This document shows positions 15,211 to 24,876 of a stretch of 37,268 nucleotides of DNA, in pieces; position 1 is the first letter of the stretch; each line of letters starts with the position of its first letter. Under the pieces are notes generated by a model that was not told the origin of the DNA, searched no databases, and saw nothing but the letters and a program-made list of their open reading frames with translations. The stretch comes from an uncultured Pseudomonadota bacterium (GTDB lineage: Bacteria; Myxococcota_A; Polyangia; Nannocystales; Nannocystaceae), in contig CAJXVA010000030.1 in NCBI GenBank assembly GCA_913061055.1, positions 1-37,268 on the forward strand. The letters are read 5' to 3'. A program made the position numbers and the translations under genes.

Positions 15211-16184
15211 CCGGCCTTCTTGGCGTCGGCCTTGCCCTCTGCGGGCTTCGCCTCGGCCTTGTCGTCGGCCTTGCCCTCGGCGGGCTTTGCCTCCGCCTTG
15301 CCCTCGGCGGGCTTCGCCTCGCCACCTTCGGCCGCCTTGTCAGCCTCGCCGCCTTCGGCCTTCGCTTCTTCGCCGCCTTCGGCCTTCGCCTCTTCGCCGC
15401 CTTCGGCTTTCGCTTCTTCGCCGCCCTCGGCTTTCGCCTCTTCGCCGGCCACAGCCGCGCTGGGAGCGTCTTCGCCGTCGTAGCAGCACAAGATGCCACC
15501 GTTACGATCGGAGGTCATGGCCCCGCATCCCTCGGTCGTTCCGCGGGAGATTCGGGTCTTGCCCTTCCAGACCGCGTCCTTGCACTTGCCCGAGAGGCAG
15601 TCGTTGCCGCAGCACACGGGCTCGGCGCCGATGCCGGCCTGCACGCAGGGCAGGTCGGTGTTCTTCGTGATGCGCGGGCACGGATCGATCTCGTCCGTCG
15701 GCGAGTGGCTGATCGCGGCGTTGAACCGTCCCGGTCCCGCGGCATCGCACTCTTTCTGGGTGGCGCGAGTCTTGAGGTCCTCGCCTTTGCCTTCGGAGCC
15801 GCACACGTGCCAGCCCGGAGCGCAAACGTCTGCCGGTGATCCGCACTCCTCGCCGTCATCTCCACAAGCCTTGCCGGTCGGCTCCTCGCGAAGCGACTTG
15901 CTCTCCTTCCACTTGCCCATGCATCCGGCGACGCGAGGGTTCTTCTCGATGTCGGCGAAGCCCTCCCGCTGACCATCGGCACAACCGGCGATCTTCGGAT
16001 CGACCTTCTCGCTCTCGACGAACTTGAAGTTCTTCACCGAGCCGGGACGGTCGCCGTCGTAGTAGTCGCCTTGGTACGGCCCTGAGCCACACGTGCATCC
16101 GGACTGAACCAGGAGTGCAGCAAGAGAAGCCGTCACAAGCGCAAGCTGCGGGAGTCGTGCGAACCCGAACATGCGCAGGAGCAT
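15207..16184 (-). CDS. Cysteine-rich lipoprotein with an Ala/Lys/Glu repeat tail
   Basis: A 325-residue lipoprotein. The signal MLLRMFGFARLPQLALVTASL ends in LVQSGC, with the lipidated Cys followed by a further TCGSG. The mature N-terminal 210 residues contain about 16 cysteines (for example CGDDGEECGSPADVC, CCGNDCLSGKC, CCYDGED), suggesting a disulfide-stabilised surface domain. The last 80 residues are low complexity: four exact-length GGEEAKAE repeats followed by AEAKPAEGKA units, extended and highly charged. Such tails commonly span peptidoglycan or hold a protein away from the membrane. The first ATG is at 16184; the codon two positions upstream is TTG. No enzyme motif is visible. Confidence 0.78.
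   Translation of the reverse strand: MLLRMFGFARLPQLALVTASLAALLVQSGCTCGSGPYQGDYYDGDRPGSVKNFKFVESEKVDPKIAGCADGQREGFADIEKNPRVAGCMGKWKESKSLREEPTGKACGDDGEECGSPADVCAPGWHVCGSEGKGEDLKTRATQKECDAAGPGRFNAAISHSPTDEIDPCPRITKNTDLPCVQAGIGAEPVCCGNDCLSGKCKDAVWKGKTRISRGTTEGCGAMTSDRNGGILCCYDGEDAPSAAVAGEEAKAEGGEEAKAEGGEEAKAEGGEEAKAEGGEADKAAEGGEAKPAEGKAEAKPAEGKADDKAEAKPAEGKADAKKAG
15348..15443 (-). repeat. Four tandem 24-bp coding repeats
   Basis: Four adjacent 24-base units (15348-15371, 15372-15395, 15396-15419, 15420-15443) differ only at a few, mostly third-position, bases and encode an eight-residue GGEEAKAE-type unit each. Exact unit length makes slipped-strand expansion or contraction likely, so the number of copies may vary between strains. 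Confidence 0.9.
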
Positions 16185-16205
16185 AGGCAAGCTCGTGCGC
16201 GGTTC

Positions 16206-16234
16206 AAACCCCCCTGGGCAGGTTTTTTGGGGGG
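16206..16234 (-). terminator. Possible terminator after tatC
   Basis: On the - strand, CCCCCC (16234-16229) pairs with GGGGGG (16214-16209) around a 14-base loop containing an inner CCTG/CAGG pairing, and is followed by TTT. It lies 50 bases after the tatC stop, and so would end the tatB-tatC transcript before the downstream lipoprotein gene. Confidence 0.4.
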
Positions 16235-16283
16235 CCTCTTCTCACGGCCCGCTCACAGGCGGGGCCGCGAAGATCTTGCGCGT

Positions 16284-17177
16284 TCAGTCGTCGTCGGGGT
16301 CGATCGAGTCGTCCGACTCGTCGTCGTCCATCTCGGCCAGCTCGGTCTCGAGACGGTCGATCCGCTCCCGCTCGTCTTTGCTGACCACAAACGCAACGCC
16401 AACGCTCGCCCAGAACAGCCCGATCATCGGCGCGGCCATCAACACCTGGGTCACCGGCTCGGGCGGCGTGAGCAGAGCCCCGGCGATGAAGAAGATGAGC
16501 GTCATCAGCTTCCAGTGACGCAGCAGGGTCTTGTGGGTGATCACCCCGGCCTTGGTCAGGAAGTAGACGCCCAGCGGGAACTCGAACATCGCGCCGAAGC
16601 CCAGAAGAAGCCTGGTCTCGTACTGAACGTAGCTCTGGTAGGTGAAGTTCGGCGTGATGGCAACCGCCGCGTCACCACCCGCTGCCGTGTCGAGCGAGTA
16701 CTGAAGGAAGAAGTCCGTCGCGACCGGAACGACGAAGTAGTAGCAGAACACGCCGCCACCCAAGAACATCACCGCACTGGTCGCCACGAACGGGACGACC
16801 AAGTTGCGCTCGCTCCGATACAGGCCCGGCGCGATGAACATCCACATTTGGTAGAAGACGATCGGGCCGGCGATGAAGATCGCCACAATGACGGCGATCC
16901 GAAGGTCGGTCAGGAAGGTCTCGAGCGCGCTGAGGGCCTGAAGCTGAGCCTTCCCCTCGAGGCCCACCGAGACCCACGAGTCGTAGAACGGCACCAGCAT
17001 GATGGTGCGGAGCTCGCCGACAAAGACGTAGCAGACGATAAACGCGATCACGATGCCGAACGCGGACCGAACGAGCCGCTTGCGGAGCTCGTTGAGGTGG
17101 TCGAAGAACGACATCGGCACGTCGTCCTCGGGCGTTACGGCACCGGACTCTTCTTCTTCGTCGGTCTTGTCAGCCAC
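16284..17177 (-). CDS. tatC: Sec-independent protein translocase TatC
   Basis: A 297-residue six-helix inner-membrane protein that binds twin-arginine signal peptides and exports folded proteins. Family motifs are present: HLNELRKRL (27-35), the periplasmic loop WMFIAPGLYRSERN (112-125), FEFP (198-201) and LTPPEPVTQ (236-244). The last has Glu where E. coli TatC and most relatives have Asp (TPPD). Acidic N- and C-terminal extensions, including a tail of alternating Asp/Ser (285-297), are longer than in E. coli TatC. The start is GTG, with AGGA about 12 bases upstream. It lies 32 bases after tatB on the same strand, so the two are co-transcribed. tatA is not in the window. Confidence 0.95.
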   Translation of the reverse strand: MADKTDEEEESGAVTPEDDVPMSFFDHLNELRKRLVRSAFGIVIAFIVCYVFVGELRTIMLVPFYDSWVSVGLEGKAQLQALSALETFLTDLRIAVIVAIFIAGPIVFYQMWMFIAPGLYRSERNLVVPFVATSAVMFLGGGVFCYYFVVPVATDFFLQYSLDTAAGGDAAVAITPNFTYQSYVQYETRLLLGFGAMFEFPLGVYFLTKAGVITHKTLLRHWKLMTLIFFIAGALLTPPEPVTQVLMAAPMIGLFWASVGVAFVVSKDERERIDRLETELAEMDDDESDDSIDPDDD

Positions 17178-17209
17178 GCGGTTGCATTCCTGTCCGTCGG
17201 TGGCCGGCG

Positions 17210-18031
17210 TCAGGCCGCGCCCTGGTTGTGCGCATCATCATCGGCGCCGCCGGTGGGCTCGACGCCCTCGGTCGCCGCCGCGGTCGCAGCGGATGCGGAA
17301 GCGACAGCAGCCGCGGTGGCCGCTTTGGTCGCGGCCGCTTTCGCCGCTGTGGCCTGGGCCGTGGCGTCACTGGACAGCGCGGGAGGCTTGGGGACCGCGG
17401 GACGCTTCGACTCATGAGGAGGCGTCGCTGCGACGGGCGCGTCGTCGGATCCAGGCCCCGGCGACCCACCGTGACCATGATGATGATGATGCCCGTGACC
17501 GTCGTCGTGGTCATGAGCATGACCGTCATCGTGACCGTGACCGTCGTCATGACCATGATCGTGGCCATGATCGTGGGGGGCCCGAGCGGCCACCGGAGCA
17601 TCGTCGTGACCATGGGCGTGGTCTCCGTGGTCTCCGTGAGCGGCTTCGGAGTCGTCGACGCTCGATCCTTTGGCCGGCTCCGCTTTCTCCGCATCGCGCT
17701 CGCGGGTCTGCTTCTCGAGCTTGGCTTGGTTGGCCTTGAGAAGCTTCTGCTGAGCCTTGCGCATCTCGGCGCGGGCTTTCATCAGCTCGCGCCGCGCATC
17801 GGTCTCGACCTGGCGGATCTGGCCCTTGGTTCCCTTGACCAGCTCTTGGATCTCATCGACCCCATCGGCGGTCATGATCGTGTCCTTGAACTCGTCGGCA
17901 GTGGCTCGCAGTTGCCCCCAGAACTTCGCCAAGCTGCGAAGCATCTTGGGCAGTTCGCGGGGGTTGAACAGCATGAGAGCCACAACCGCGACGACGACCA
18001 TCTCCATGGGGCCGATGCCGAATACGGACAC
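17210..18031 (-). CDS. tatB: Twin-arginine translocase TatA/TatB-type protein with a histidine-rich tail
   Basis: A 273-residue protein. The N-terminal membrane anchor (about 4-22), hinge FNPRELPKMLRSL (22-34, FGP in most relatives) and amphipathic helix (28-45) are typical of TatA/TatB. A charged coiled coil (60-118) fits TatB better than TatA, as does the neighbouring tatC. Residues 132-187 are extraordinary: 22 of 56 are His, interleaved with Asp and Gly, ending in five consecutive His. An Ala/Pro-rich, low-complexity tail (190-270) follows. The His-rich stretch should lie in the cytoplasm and could bind zinc, nickel or copper; this is inferred from composition. The start is a GTG. TatB is usually 100-170 residues, so this one is long because of the tail. 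Confidence 0.88.
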   Translation of the reverse strand: MSVFGIGPMEMVVVAVVALMLFNPRELPKMLRSLAKFWGQLRATADEFKDTIMTADGVDEIQELVKGTKGQIRQVETDARRELMKARAEMRKAQQKLLKANQAKLEKQTRERDAEKAEPAKGSSVDDSEAAHGDHGDHAHGHDDAPVAARAPHDHGHDHGHDDGHGHDDGHAHDHDDGHGHHHHHGHGGSPGPGSDDAPVAATPPHESKRPAVPKPPALSSDATAQATAAKAAATKAATAAAVASASAATAAATEGVEPTGGADDDAHNQGAA

Positions 18032-18188
18032 GCAGGCACAATAGCAGCGCTCGCACAGCCGAGCGAGAGCCGAGAGCGTAGGGCGCCTGCCCGATCTGCC
18101 AGGAACACGACGAAAAACGCGACACCGAACCTTTCGATGCCGCGCCGGTTGCGCCCGCCGCCCCGCAAGAGAGGGCCGAGTTGGGGGC

Positions 18189-19916
18189 TCAGGACATCGC
18201 TTCGCGCAACGCCTGGAGCTGTGCCCGCTGGGCGTCGGTGGCGTTCTCGAGCTGAGAGAGCCGTTCGATCGCGGTGCGAACCGAGTCCATCTGGGTCCGG
18301 TGCGCGTCGTGGAGCTGGTTGACCATCTCGCTGATCGACTCGATCGCGCGGGTGATCTGGCGACTACCGCGGGTCTGCTCCTGGGTGGAGCGTTCCACGT
18401 GCCGGGTGATGGCCTTCATCTTCTCGGCCGAGCGCATGATCTGCTCAGCACCGCGGGCCTGCTCTGCGGTGGCTGTCGCGACCTGCTGAACCGTCGTGGC
18501 GACCACGTTGATCGCGTCGGTGACCTGCTTGGAGCCCTTGGTCTGCTCGACGGTGGCGCGCGCGATCTCCCGCACCATCTGCGTGGCGCGGCGGGCCGCA
18601 TCGGAGATTCGCTTGAGAGCGTCCTCCGCTTGGTGGCTGACGCGGACGCCATCATCGACGCTCTTGGAGGAGCGCTGGACCACGAGCACCGCGTTGCGAC
18701 TCTCTCGCTGAACCGACTTGATGATCTCAGCGATCTCTTTCGTGGAGGTCGCGGACCGCTCGGCGAGGTCCTTGATCTCGTCGGCCACGACGGCAAAGCC
18801 CTTGCCGTGTTCGCCGGCCTGAGCCGCGATGATCGCCGCGTTGAGGGCGAGCAGGTTGGTCTGCTCGGAGACGTCGTCGATCACGCTGAGGATCTTGCCG
18901 ATCTCCTCGATGCGTCCGCCGAGGCTCGAGATCACGCTGACGGCGTCGGCCGACGACAGCTTGATCATGTTGATCACCTCGATGGTCTGGTTGATCGCAT
19001 CGACGCCGCCCTCGGCTGCCCAGACAACTTCCTCCGAGAGCTGCGCCGTCTCGTTGGCGTTGTTCTCGACCTGTTGAATCGAGATGTCCATCTCGTTCAT
19101 GGCGGAGGAGGTTTCCTCTGCGGTGCTGGAGAGCGCCTCGATGTTCTTGGCGACCTCTTTGACCGAGAAGGTCATCTCCTCGATCGAGGTCGCCGTCTGC
19201 TGCACCGACGCCGCGAGGTTGAACATCGACTCTGCGACCTCGTCGTTGGCCGCAGCCATCTCCAGGATGGAGCTGGAGCTCTCTTCGGCGTTGGAGGCGA
19301 GCAGCTCGACGCTCTCGGAGATTCCCTTGAGGCCCTGATCGATGTTGTCCATCGCCGAGCGGGTCTCGTCGAGGTTGCCCATCGCATCGCCGAGCTGTCG
19401 CTCGAGGCCGTCGATCGCCTCGGGCGCGATGCTGGCCGCGACCTTCGGCACGGGCGCTTCGATCTCCCCGCCGGTGGCCGCCGCCGCGTCGCCGGCCTCA
19501 GCGAGTTCAGCGGTCTTGGCCGTGAGAGCCTCCGCGTTGCGCTGCGCCTCGGCCCTCGCGGCGTCGGCGGAGACCTCATGTTCTTTGGCGGATTTCTTCG
19601 CGGCGTCGAGTTCTCTGCGAAGTCGATCCAGCTCCGCCGTCTCGCCCGATGGCTGAGCTTGCAGAGCCTTGAGTTCCGCGTTGCTTTCGCGGAGCTGCTT
19701 CTCGCCTTGGGAGACTGCGCCAAGTGCCGCTTGCAGCTCGCCCGCGATCATCCACGACGCGCCTGCGGCCGCGAGCGAGGCCACCCCTGCGACCGTAGCC
19801 GCCCCCACCGCTTCGCCGCCCAGGACGAGCGCGATGTAGAAGGAAGACGCGGCAGCTGCGAGGCCCGCGAGCGCGGGCGACAGTGGAGGGATCCTGGGAG
19901 TGGGGTTCTCTGCCAC
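18189..19916 (-). CDS. Methyl-accepting chemotaxis-like protein without an extracellular sensor domain
   Basis: A 575-residue chemoreceptor-type protein. Two membrane helices (about 14-34 and 38-60) are separated by only a few residues, so there is no periplasmic ligand-binding domain. A coiled-coil region (about 65-150) and an Ala/Glu-rich linker lead into the long helical hairpin of the signalling domain. The tip (about 351-390) starts [11 protein letters not shown] and includes [18 protein letters not shown], the CheW/CheA-binding signature; the canonical Glu in NAAIEAARAGE is Ile here (residue 363). It probably senses a membrane or cytosolic cue. No CheW, CheA, CheR or CheB gene is adjacent. 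The GTG start at 19916 follows a purine-rich CGGGG. The longer upstream frame to 20486 is an antisense shadow of the next gene. Confidence 0.88.
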   Translation of the reverse strand: MAENPTPRIPPLSPALAGLAAAASSFYIALVLGGEAVGAATVAGVASLAAAGASWMIAGELQAALGAVSQGEKQLRESNAELKALQAQPSGETAELDRLRRELDAAKKSAKEHEVSADAARAEAQRNAEALTAKTAELAEAGDAAAATGGEIEAPVPKVAASIAPEAIDGLERQLGDAMGNLDETRSAMDNIDQGLKGISESVELLASNAEESSSSILEMAAANDEVAESMFNLAASVQQTATSIEEMTFSVKEVAKNIEALSSTAEETSSAMNEMDISIQQVENNANETAQLSEEVVWAAEGGVDAINQTIEVINMIKLSSADAVSVISSLGGRIEEIGKILSVIDDVSEQTNLLALNAAIIAAQAGEHGKGFAVVADEIKDLAERSATSTKEIAEIIKSVQRESRNAVLVVQRSSKSVDDGVRVSHQAEDALKRISDAARRATQMVREIARATVEQTKGSKQVTDAINVVATTVQQVATATAEQARGAEQIMRSAEKMKAITRHVERSTQEQTRGSRQITRAIESISEMVNQLHDAHRTQMDSVRTAIERLSQLENATDAQRAQLQALREAMS

Positions 19917-19926
19917 GTGAACCCCG

Positions 19927-19956
19927 AGTGTAACGATCGCCGTCGTTTGGATCCAA
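19927..19956 (-). promoter_or_regulatory. Sigma-70-like promoter of the chemoreceptor gene
   Basis: On the - strand, TTGGAT (19956-19951) and TACACT (19932-19927) are separated by 18 bases and lie just upstream of the GTG start, giving a short leader. The -35 box is half of the palindrome TTGGATCCAA (19947-19956). This is a sequence match only. Confidence 0.4.
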
Positions 19957-20074
19957 GAGACTGACGCCCCGAGTCGGCGTCCCGACCCGGACCACTCGCA
20001 GGGGTAGTGACCCAGGGGCCGGAACGGTGCGGCAGCAGGTGCTGTGCGAGTGTTCACGCGAACATCCGAGGGGG

Positions 20075-21037
20075 TCACAGCAGTGAGAGCTGCGTCGCCT
20101 CGCCGTGCACCACAACGTCGGCCCCAAGGCTTCGCAGCCACGCGGCGCCACACGAGGTCCATTCCGGGTCCCCGGTGAGAAACACGGCCGGCTTGCCGCA
20201 CCCGCGCCAAAACGCGAGCAGGCCCTCGCGGTCCATACGGCCGGGACAGCTGAGATCGACGGTCTCGATGTCTCGGTCGCCACCCTGACGCTTCATCCAA
20301 GACCGGAGATCGGTTCGCACCGGCTCGGGCGCGTCGATGAGCGCAACCGCGACAACCTCGTGACGCCGCAGGCCTGCCCCGTCCAAGGCGTCGTGCGGCC
20401 ACAGCAACACCGCGGCCTCGGGATCGAGAGCCTCGATGTGCGGGCTGAAGCGGGGATGGGCCGCGATGCGAATCGTACCCGCGCATGCTTGGGCCACCTG
20501 AAGGGCCCCGACCGCCGTGTCCACGAGCAAGAGGACCTCACCGCCGAGCTGCGTGAGCAACTGGATGCCGCGCGCGCTGAACTTCTTGGGCGTGGGTTCG
20601 ACCGCCCACTCCGGGCTGGCCCGCAGTAGCAACCAGTCGCAGGAAGCCGGGGTCGCGCCGGGACCCAGTGCCCATGTATAGAGGCACGACGTCCCTCCGG
20701 TGCGAGGCTGCATCAGCAGCGATGAGCCCCCCAGCGGCAGGCCCGAGGCCAGCGTCTGAAGGCTGAGCCGTCCCACGCCAAACTCGCGGCCGTGGTCGAC
20801 CAGGATCGCCCGGGCGAGCGAGGTGCGCTGGGCCGGGGAGAGGTTCGCGAGCGCCAGGCCGTAGAGAAGATCGCGATGCCCCATCCAGGCGCCTGGCGAG
20901 AGCCGCTCTTGCGCGCCAAGGTGGGACAGAAAACACGTCCGGCCGGACTGCGTGTCATCGATGCTCAGCCGTGCCCGCGCGAGCATCGTCTGCACCGCCT
21001 CGGCTTCCGCAGTCAGATCCCGAGCCACGGCGATCAC
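20075..21037 (-). CDS. Degenerate metallo-beta-lactamase/beta-CASP-like protein
   Basis: A 320-residue soluble protein. Its order of motifs mirrors MBL-fold RNA/DNA-processing enzymes of the beta-CASP group, but the metal ligands are gone. [11 protein letters not shown] (35-45) stands where those enzymes have the SHAHxDH motif. [11 protein letters not shown] (98-108) and LYTWA (119-123) stand for AGHxLGS and LYTGD. A central Rossmann-like segment (165-235) occupies the beta-CASP position. [18 protein letters not shown] (260-277) stands for SAHADRxGLL, and [12 protein letters not shown] (282-293) for the FLVHGExE strand. The likely role is therefore binding or scaffolding, not cleavage. The GTG start overlaps the tadA stop by four bases (GTGA), indicating translational coupling. 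The family link is my reading of motif order and is moderately sure. Confidence 0.65.
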   Translation of the reverse strand: MIAVARDLTAEAEAVQTMLARARLSIDDTQSGRTCFLSHLGAQERLSPGAWMGHRDLLYGLALANLSPAQRTSLARAILVDHGREFGVGRLSLQTLASGLPLGGSSLLMQPRTGGTSCLYTWALGPGATPASCDWLLLRASPEWAVEPTPKKFSARGIQLLTQLGGEVLLLVDTAVGALQVAQACAGTIRIAAHPRFSPHIEALDPEAAVLLWPHDALDGAGLRRHEVVAVALIDAPEPVRTDLRSWMKRQGGDRDIETVDLSCPGRMDREGLLAFWRGCGKPAVFLTGDPEWTSCGAAWLRSLGADVVVHGEATQLSLL

Positions 21038-21513
21038 TTTATCGCGCGGGCCTTGTGCTTGGCGCGCGCAGCTCGAAAAAAGCTCCGCAGCTGGTCCGCG
21101 CACCTCTCTGCGAACACCCCGGAGGTGATGTCCATGCGGTGGTTGAGGCGCGGGTCGTCGCAGAGCTCGTACAGCGATCGAACCGCACCTGCCTTCGGAT
21201 CGCTCGCGCCGTACACCAGCCGGGCCACGCGGGCGTTGACCAGCGTGCCCGCGCACATGGGGCATGGCTCCAGCGTCACGTACAAGGTTGCGCCGTCGAC
21301 CCGCCACCGCTTCATCGTCCGGCAGGCCTCTCGAAGCGCGATGATCTCCGCGTGGCCGGTGGGGTCGGCGTCCACTTCACGACGGTTGCCGCCGCGACCG
21401 ATGATCACGCCGTCGAGCACGACAACCGCACCGACCGGGACGTCGCCTGCCGCAGCCGCGGCCTCGGCGATGCGAAGCGCCTCCTCCATATAGCGCTCGT
21501 CGTCGGGCGTCAC
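21034..21513 (-). CDS. tadA: tRNA-specific adenosine deaminase TadA
   Basis: About 159 residues; a cytidine-deaminase-fold enzyme that converts A34 to inosine in the anticodon of tRNA-Arg(ACG), allowing it to read several arginine codons. The zinc site is complete: His54 and the proton-shuttling Glu56 in GHAEIIAL, and Cys84 and Cys87 in PCPMCAG. PVGAVVV is also conserved. The GTG at 21513 (VTPDDERYMEEAL) has AGGG at a suitable distance; an ATG at 21567 would add 18 residues and cannot be ruled out, but would start immediately after a transcription terminator. The downstream beta-CASP-like gene overlaps the stop codon. Confidence 0.93.
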   Translation of the reverse strand: MTPDDERYMEEALRIAEAAAAAGDVPVGAVVVLDGVIIGRGGNRREVDADPTGHAEIIALREACRTMKRWRVDGATLYVTLEPCPMCAGTLVNARVARLVYGASDPKAGAVRSLYELCDDPRLNHRMDITSGVFAERCADQLRSFFRAARAKHKARAIK

Positions 21514-21579
21514 CGACCAACCCTGCCAGCGGCCAGCGCCGGCGTCGAGTCTTGCGGCTCGGTCCATCGCGAAACGACA

Positions 21580-21620
21580 AAGCCTCCGCGCCGCACCATC
21601 GAGTGCGGGGCCGGAGGCTT
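21580..21620 (-). terminator. Intrinsic terminator after the acyl-CoA dehydrogenase gene
   Basis: AAGCCTCCG (21580-21588) pairs perfectly with CGGAGGCTT (21612-21620), and an inner CCGCAC/GTGCGG stem extends it around a short loop. On the - strand the structure is followed by a T-rich stretch (TGTCGTTT). It begins 20 bases after the dehydrogenase stop codon, separating that gene from tadA. Confidence 0.75.
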
Positions 21621-21639
21621 CGAGATGGCAGAGATGACC

Positions 21640-23454
<1,815 letters not shown>

Positions 23455-23467
23455 GTCTCTTCGCCAG

Positions 23468-23496
23468 TCTATAAGGCTTTCGAACAAGGGCCACAA
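23468..23496 (-). promoter_or_regulatory. Sigma-70-like promoter of the acyl-CoA dehydrogenase gene
   Basis: On the - strand, TTGTGG (23496-23491) and TATAGA (23473-23468) are 17 bases apart, in the 59-base divergent region. Transcription would begin only a few bases before the ATG at 23454. Confidence 0.35.
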
Positions 23497-23513
23497 CACC
23501 CTCTGAGCCGCTC

Positions 23514-24863
23514 GTGCAGCATTGGAACGCAGGCATCGTCGTCAATCTGCTGGTTGTGGCCGTTCTGCTGGCTCTGGCGGCTGGACTGCGAAATCGCATT
23601 GCCCCCCTGCGCCGGCTGGGCATCCCGGACTGCATCATCGCAGGGACGATCGGGCTGGCCTTGGGGCCCTCCGCGCTTGGCGTCATCCCGCTGTCGATTC
23701 CCGACCTCGAGCTGCTCGTCTACCACGGGTTCGCGCTGGTCTTCATCGCGGTCGGACTTCAGCGAACGGCCGCCGGCACGAGGCCCGGCGGCGCCCGCTC
23801 GGTTGCGATCGCCATCCCCACCCTCTCCGTCATCCAGGTCACGATCGGCCTGCTGGTCGTTGCGGCCTGGGAGCTGTGGGGCGGGCTCCACCCCGGCTTC
23901 TCCCTGCTCCCGATGCTCGGGTTCTCTCAAGGACCCGGGCAGGCCCTCTCCTTGGGCGGCGCTTGGGAAGCGCACGGATTCGTCGACGGCGCCCAACTCG
24001 GCCTGACCTTTGCTGCGGCGGGGTTCGCCACCTGCATCGTGCTCGGCGTCCCGGCCGTCGCGTGGGCACGACGGGCAGGCTGGGTCTCGAGCGAGCGCAA
24101 AGCGGCACCGCCCGAAGTCGCCACCGCAACACAAACCGAGCAGGGGTCGATGGAGCCACTGAGCAGCTCGGTCGTGTCGATCGGCGTCATCTATGCCGCG
24201 GTGTTCGGCTTCATCTCCGCGCTCGTGCTCGTGCTGCCCGAGAGTCTGGTCCCCACCGCGTGGGGTTTTCACTTCGTCATCGGGGCCTTGTTCGCCCTTG
24301 CCGTCCGGCGAGGCGCCCGCGCGCTTGGACGCGAGTCCTGGTTTCACGACCGCCTGCTCGGACGGCTTGCGGTGGTCGCCGTCGACTTCACGACCACCGC
24401 GGCGTTGTGCGCGGTGCAACTCGCGGTGCTTGGCCGCTGGTTCGCACCGGTGCTGGCGATCTCCCTCATCATCGGCGTCGTCACCTTGCTCCTGTGCCTG
24501 TGGCTCGCGCGCCGGGCGTTCCCTCAAGAGCCCTTCGAACACGCCATCATGATGTTCGGCATGGCGACCGGGACCCTGCCCACCGGCCTGGCCCTGCTGC
24601 GCTCCGTCGATCCGGACCTCAGCGGCTCGGTCGCACGCAACGCCACGCTGGGAGTCTCAGGCTCGATCCCCTTCATGGCCCCCCTGCTCGTCGGCGTTGT
24701 GCCCTTTGCGGTGAGCTTGTGGCCGCAGGGCATCGGCGCGGCCATCGGCATCCCGCTCGCGATCATGCTCGCCTACGCCGCCGCCCTCGCCTTTGCCTGG
24801 CGCTCCATGACACCGGCTCGTTCACTGCGTCCCTGGTCGTCGCTTTGGCCGCCGGACCCCTGA
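23514..24863 (+). CDS. GltS-like (sodium/glutamate symporter family) membrane transporter
   Basis: A 449-residue membrane protein with about ten to twelve hydrophobic helices in two halves. The first half holds GIPDCIIAGTIGLALGP and, in the re-entrant loop region, GFSQGPGQALSLGGAWEAHGFVDGA, which parallels the GGxGTxxAxG...G signature of GltS-type sodium:glutamate symporters. The second half has a matching loop (MMFGMATGTLPTGLALLRSVDP) followed by an Asn/Thr-rich segment. The signature Gly-rich loops are altered relative to classical GltS, so the substrate may differ from glutamate. The GTG start at 23514 has no obvious ribosome-binding site. The lipoprotein gene begins 13 bases after its stop, implying an operon with the outer-membrane receptor. 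Confidence 0.78.
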   Translation: MQHWNAGIVVNLLVVAVLLALAAGLRNRIAPLRRLGIPDCIIAGTIGLALGPSALGVIPLSIPDLELLVYHGFALVFIAVGLQRTAAGTRPGGARSVAIAIPTLSVIQVTIGLLVVAAWELWGGLHPGFSLLPMLGFSQGPGQALSLGGAWEAHGFVDGAQLGLTFAAAGFATCIVLGVPAVAWARRAGWVSSERKAAPPEVATATQTEQGSMEPLSSSVVSIGVIYAAVFGFISALVLVLPESLVPTAWGFHFVIGALFALAVRRGARALGRESWFHDRLLGRLAVVAVDFTTTAALCAVQLAVLGRWFAPVLAISLIIGVVTLLLCLWLARRAFPQEPFEHAIMMFGMATGTLPTGLALLRSVDPDLSGSVARNATLGVSGSIPFMAPLLVGVVPFAVSLWPQGIGAAIGIPLAIMLAYAAALAFAWRSMTPARSLRPWSSLWPPDP

Positions 24864-24876
24864 TACGCTGACGCAC

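Noticed and set aside
15220-15483. Ala/Ser/Pro-rich + strand frame with repeats
   Set aside because: It is the complement of the GGEEAKAE repeat tail of the lipoprotein, which has a full signal peptide and lipobox on the - strand.
17228-18322. A + strand frame with runs of Met, Val and Thr across the tatB region
   Set aside because: It is the reverse reading of the His/Asp codons of TatB and has no conserved feature.
19917-20486. N-terminal extension of the chemoreceptor frame
   Set aside because: The extra residues are Arg-rich, antisense in character and overlap the neighbouring gene; the GTG at 19916 puts the membrane helices at the N-terminus.
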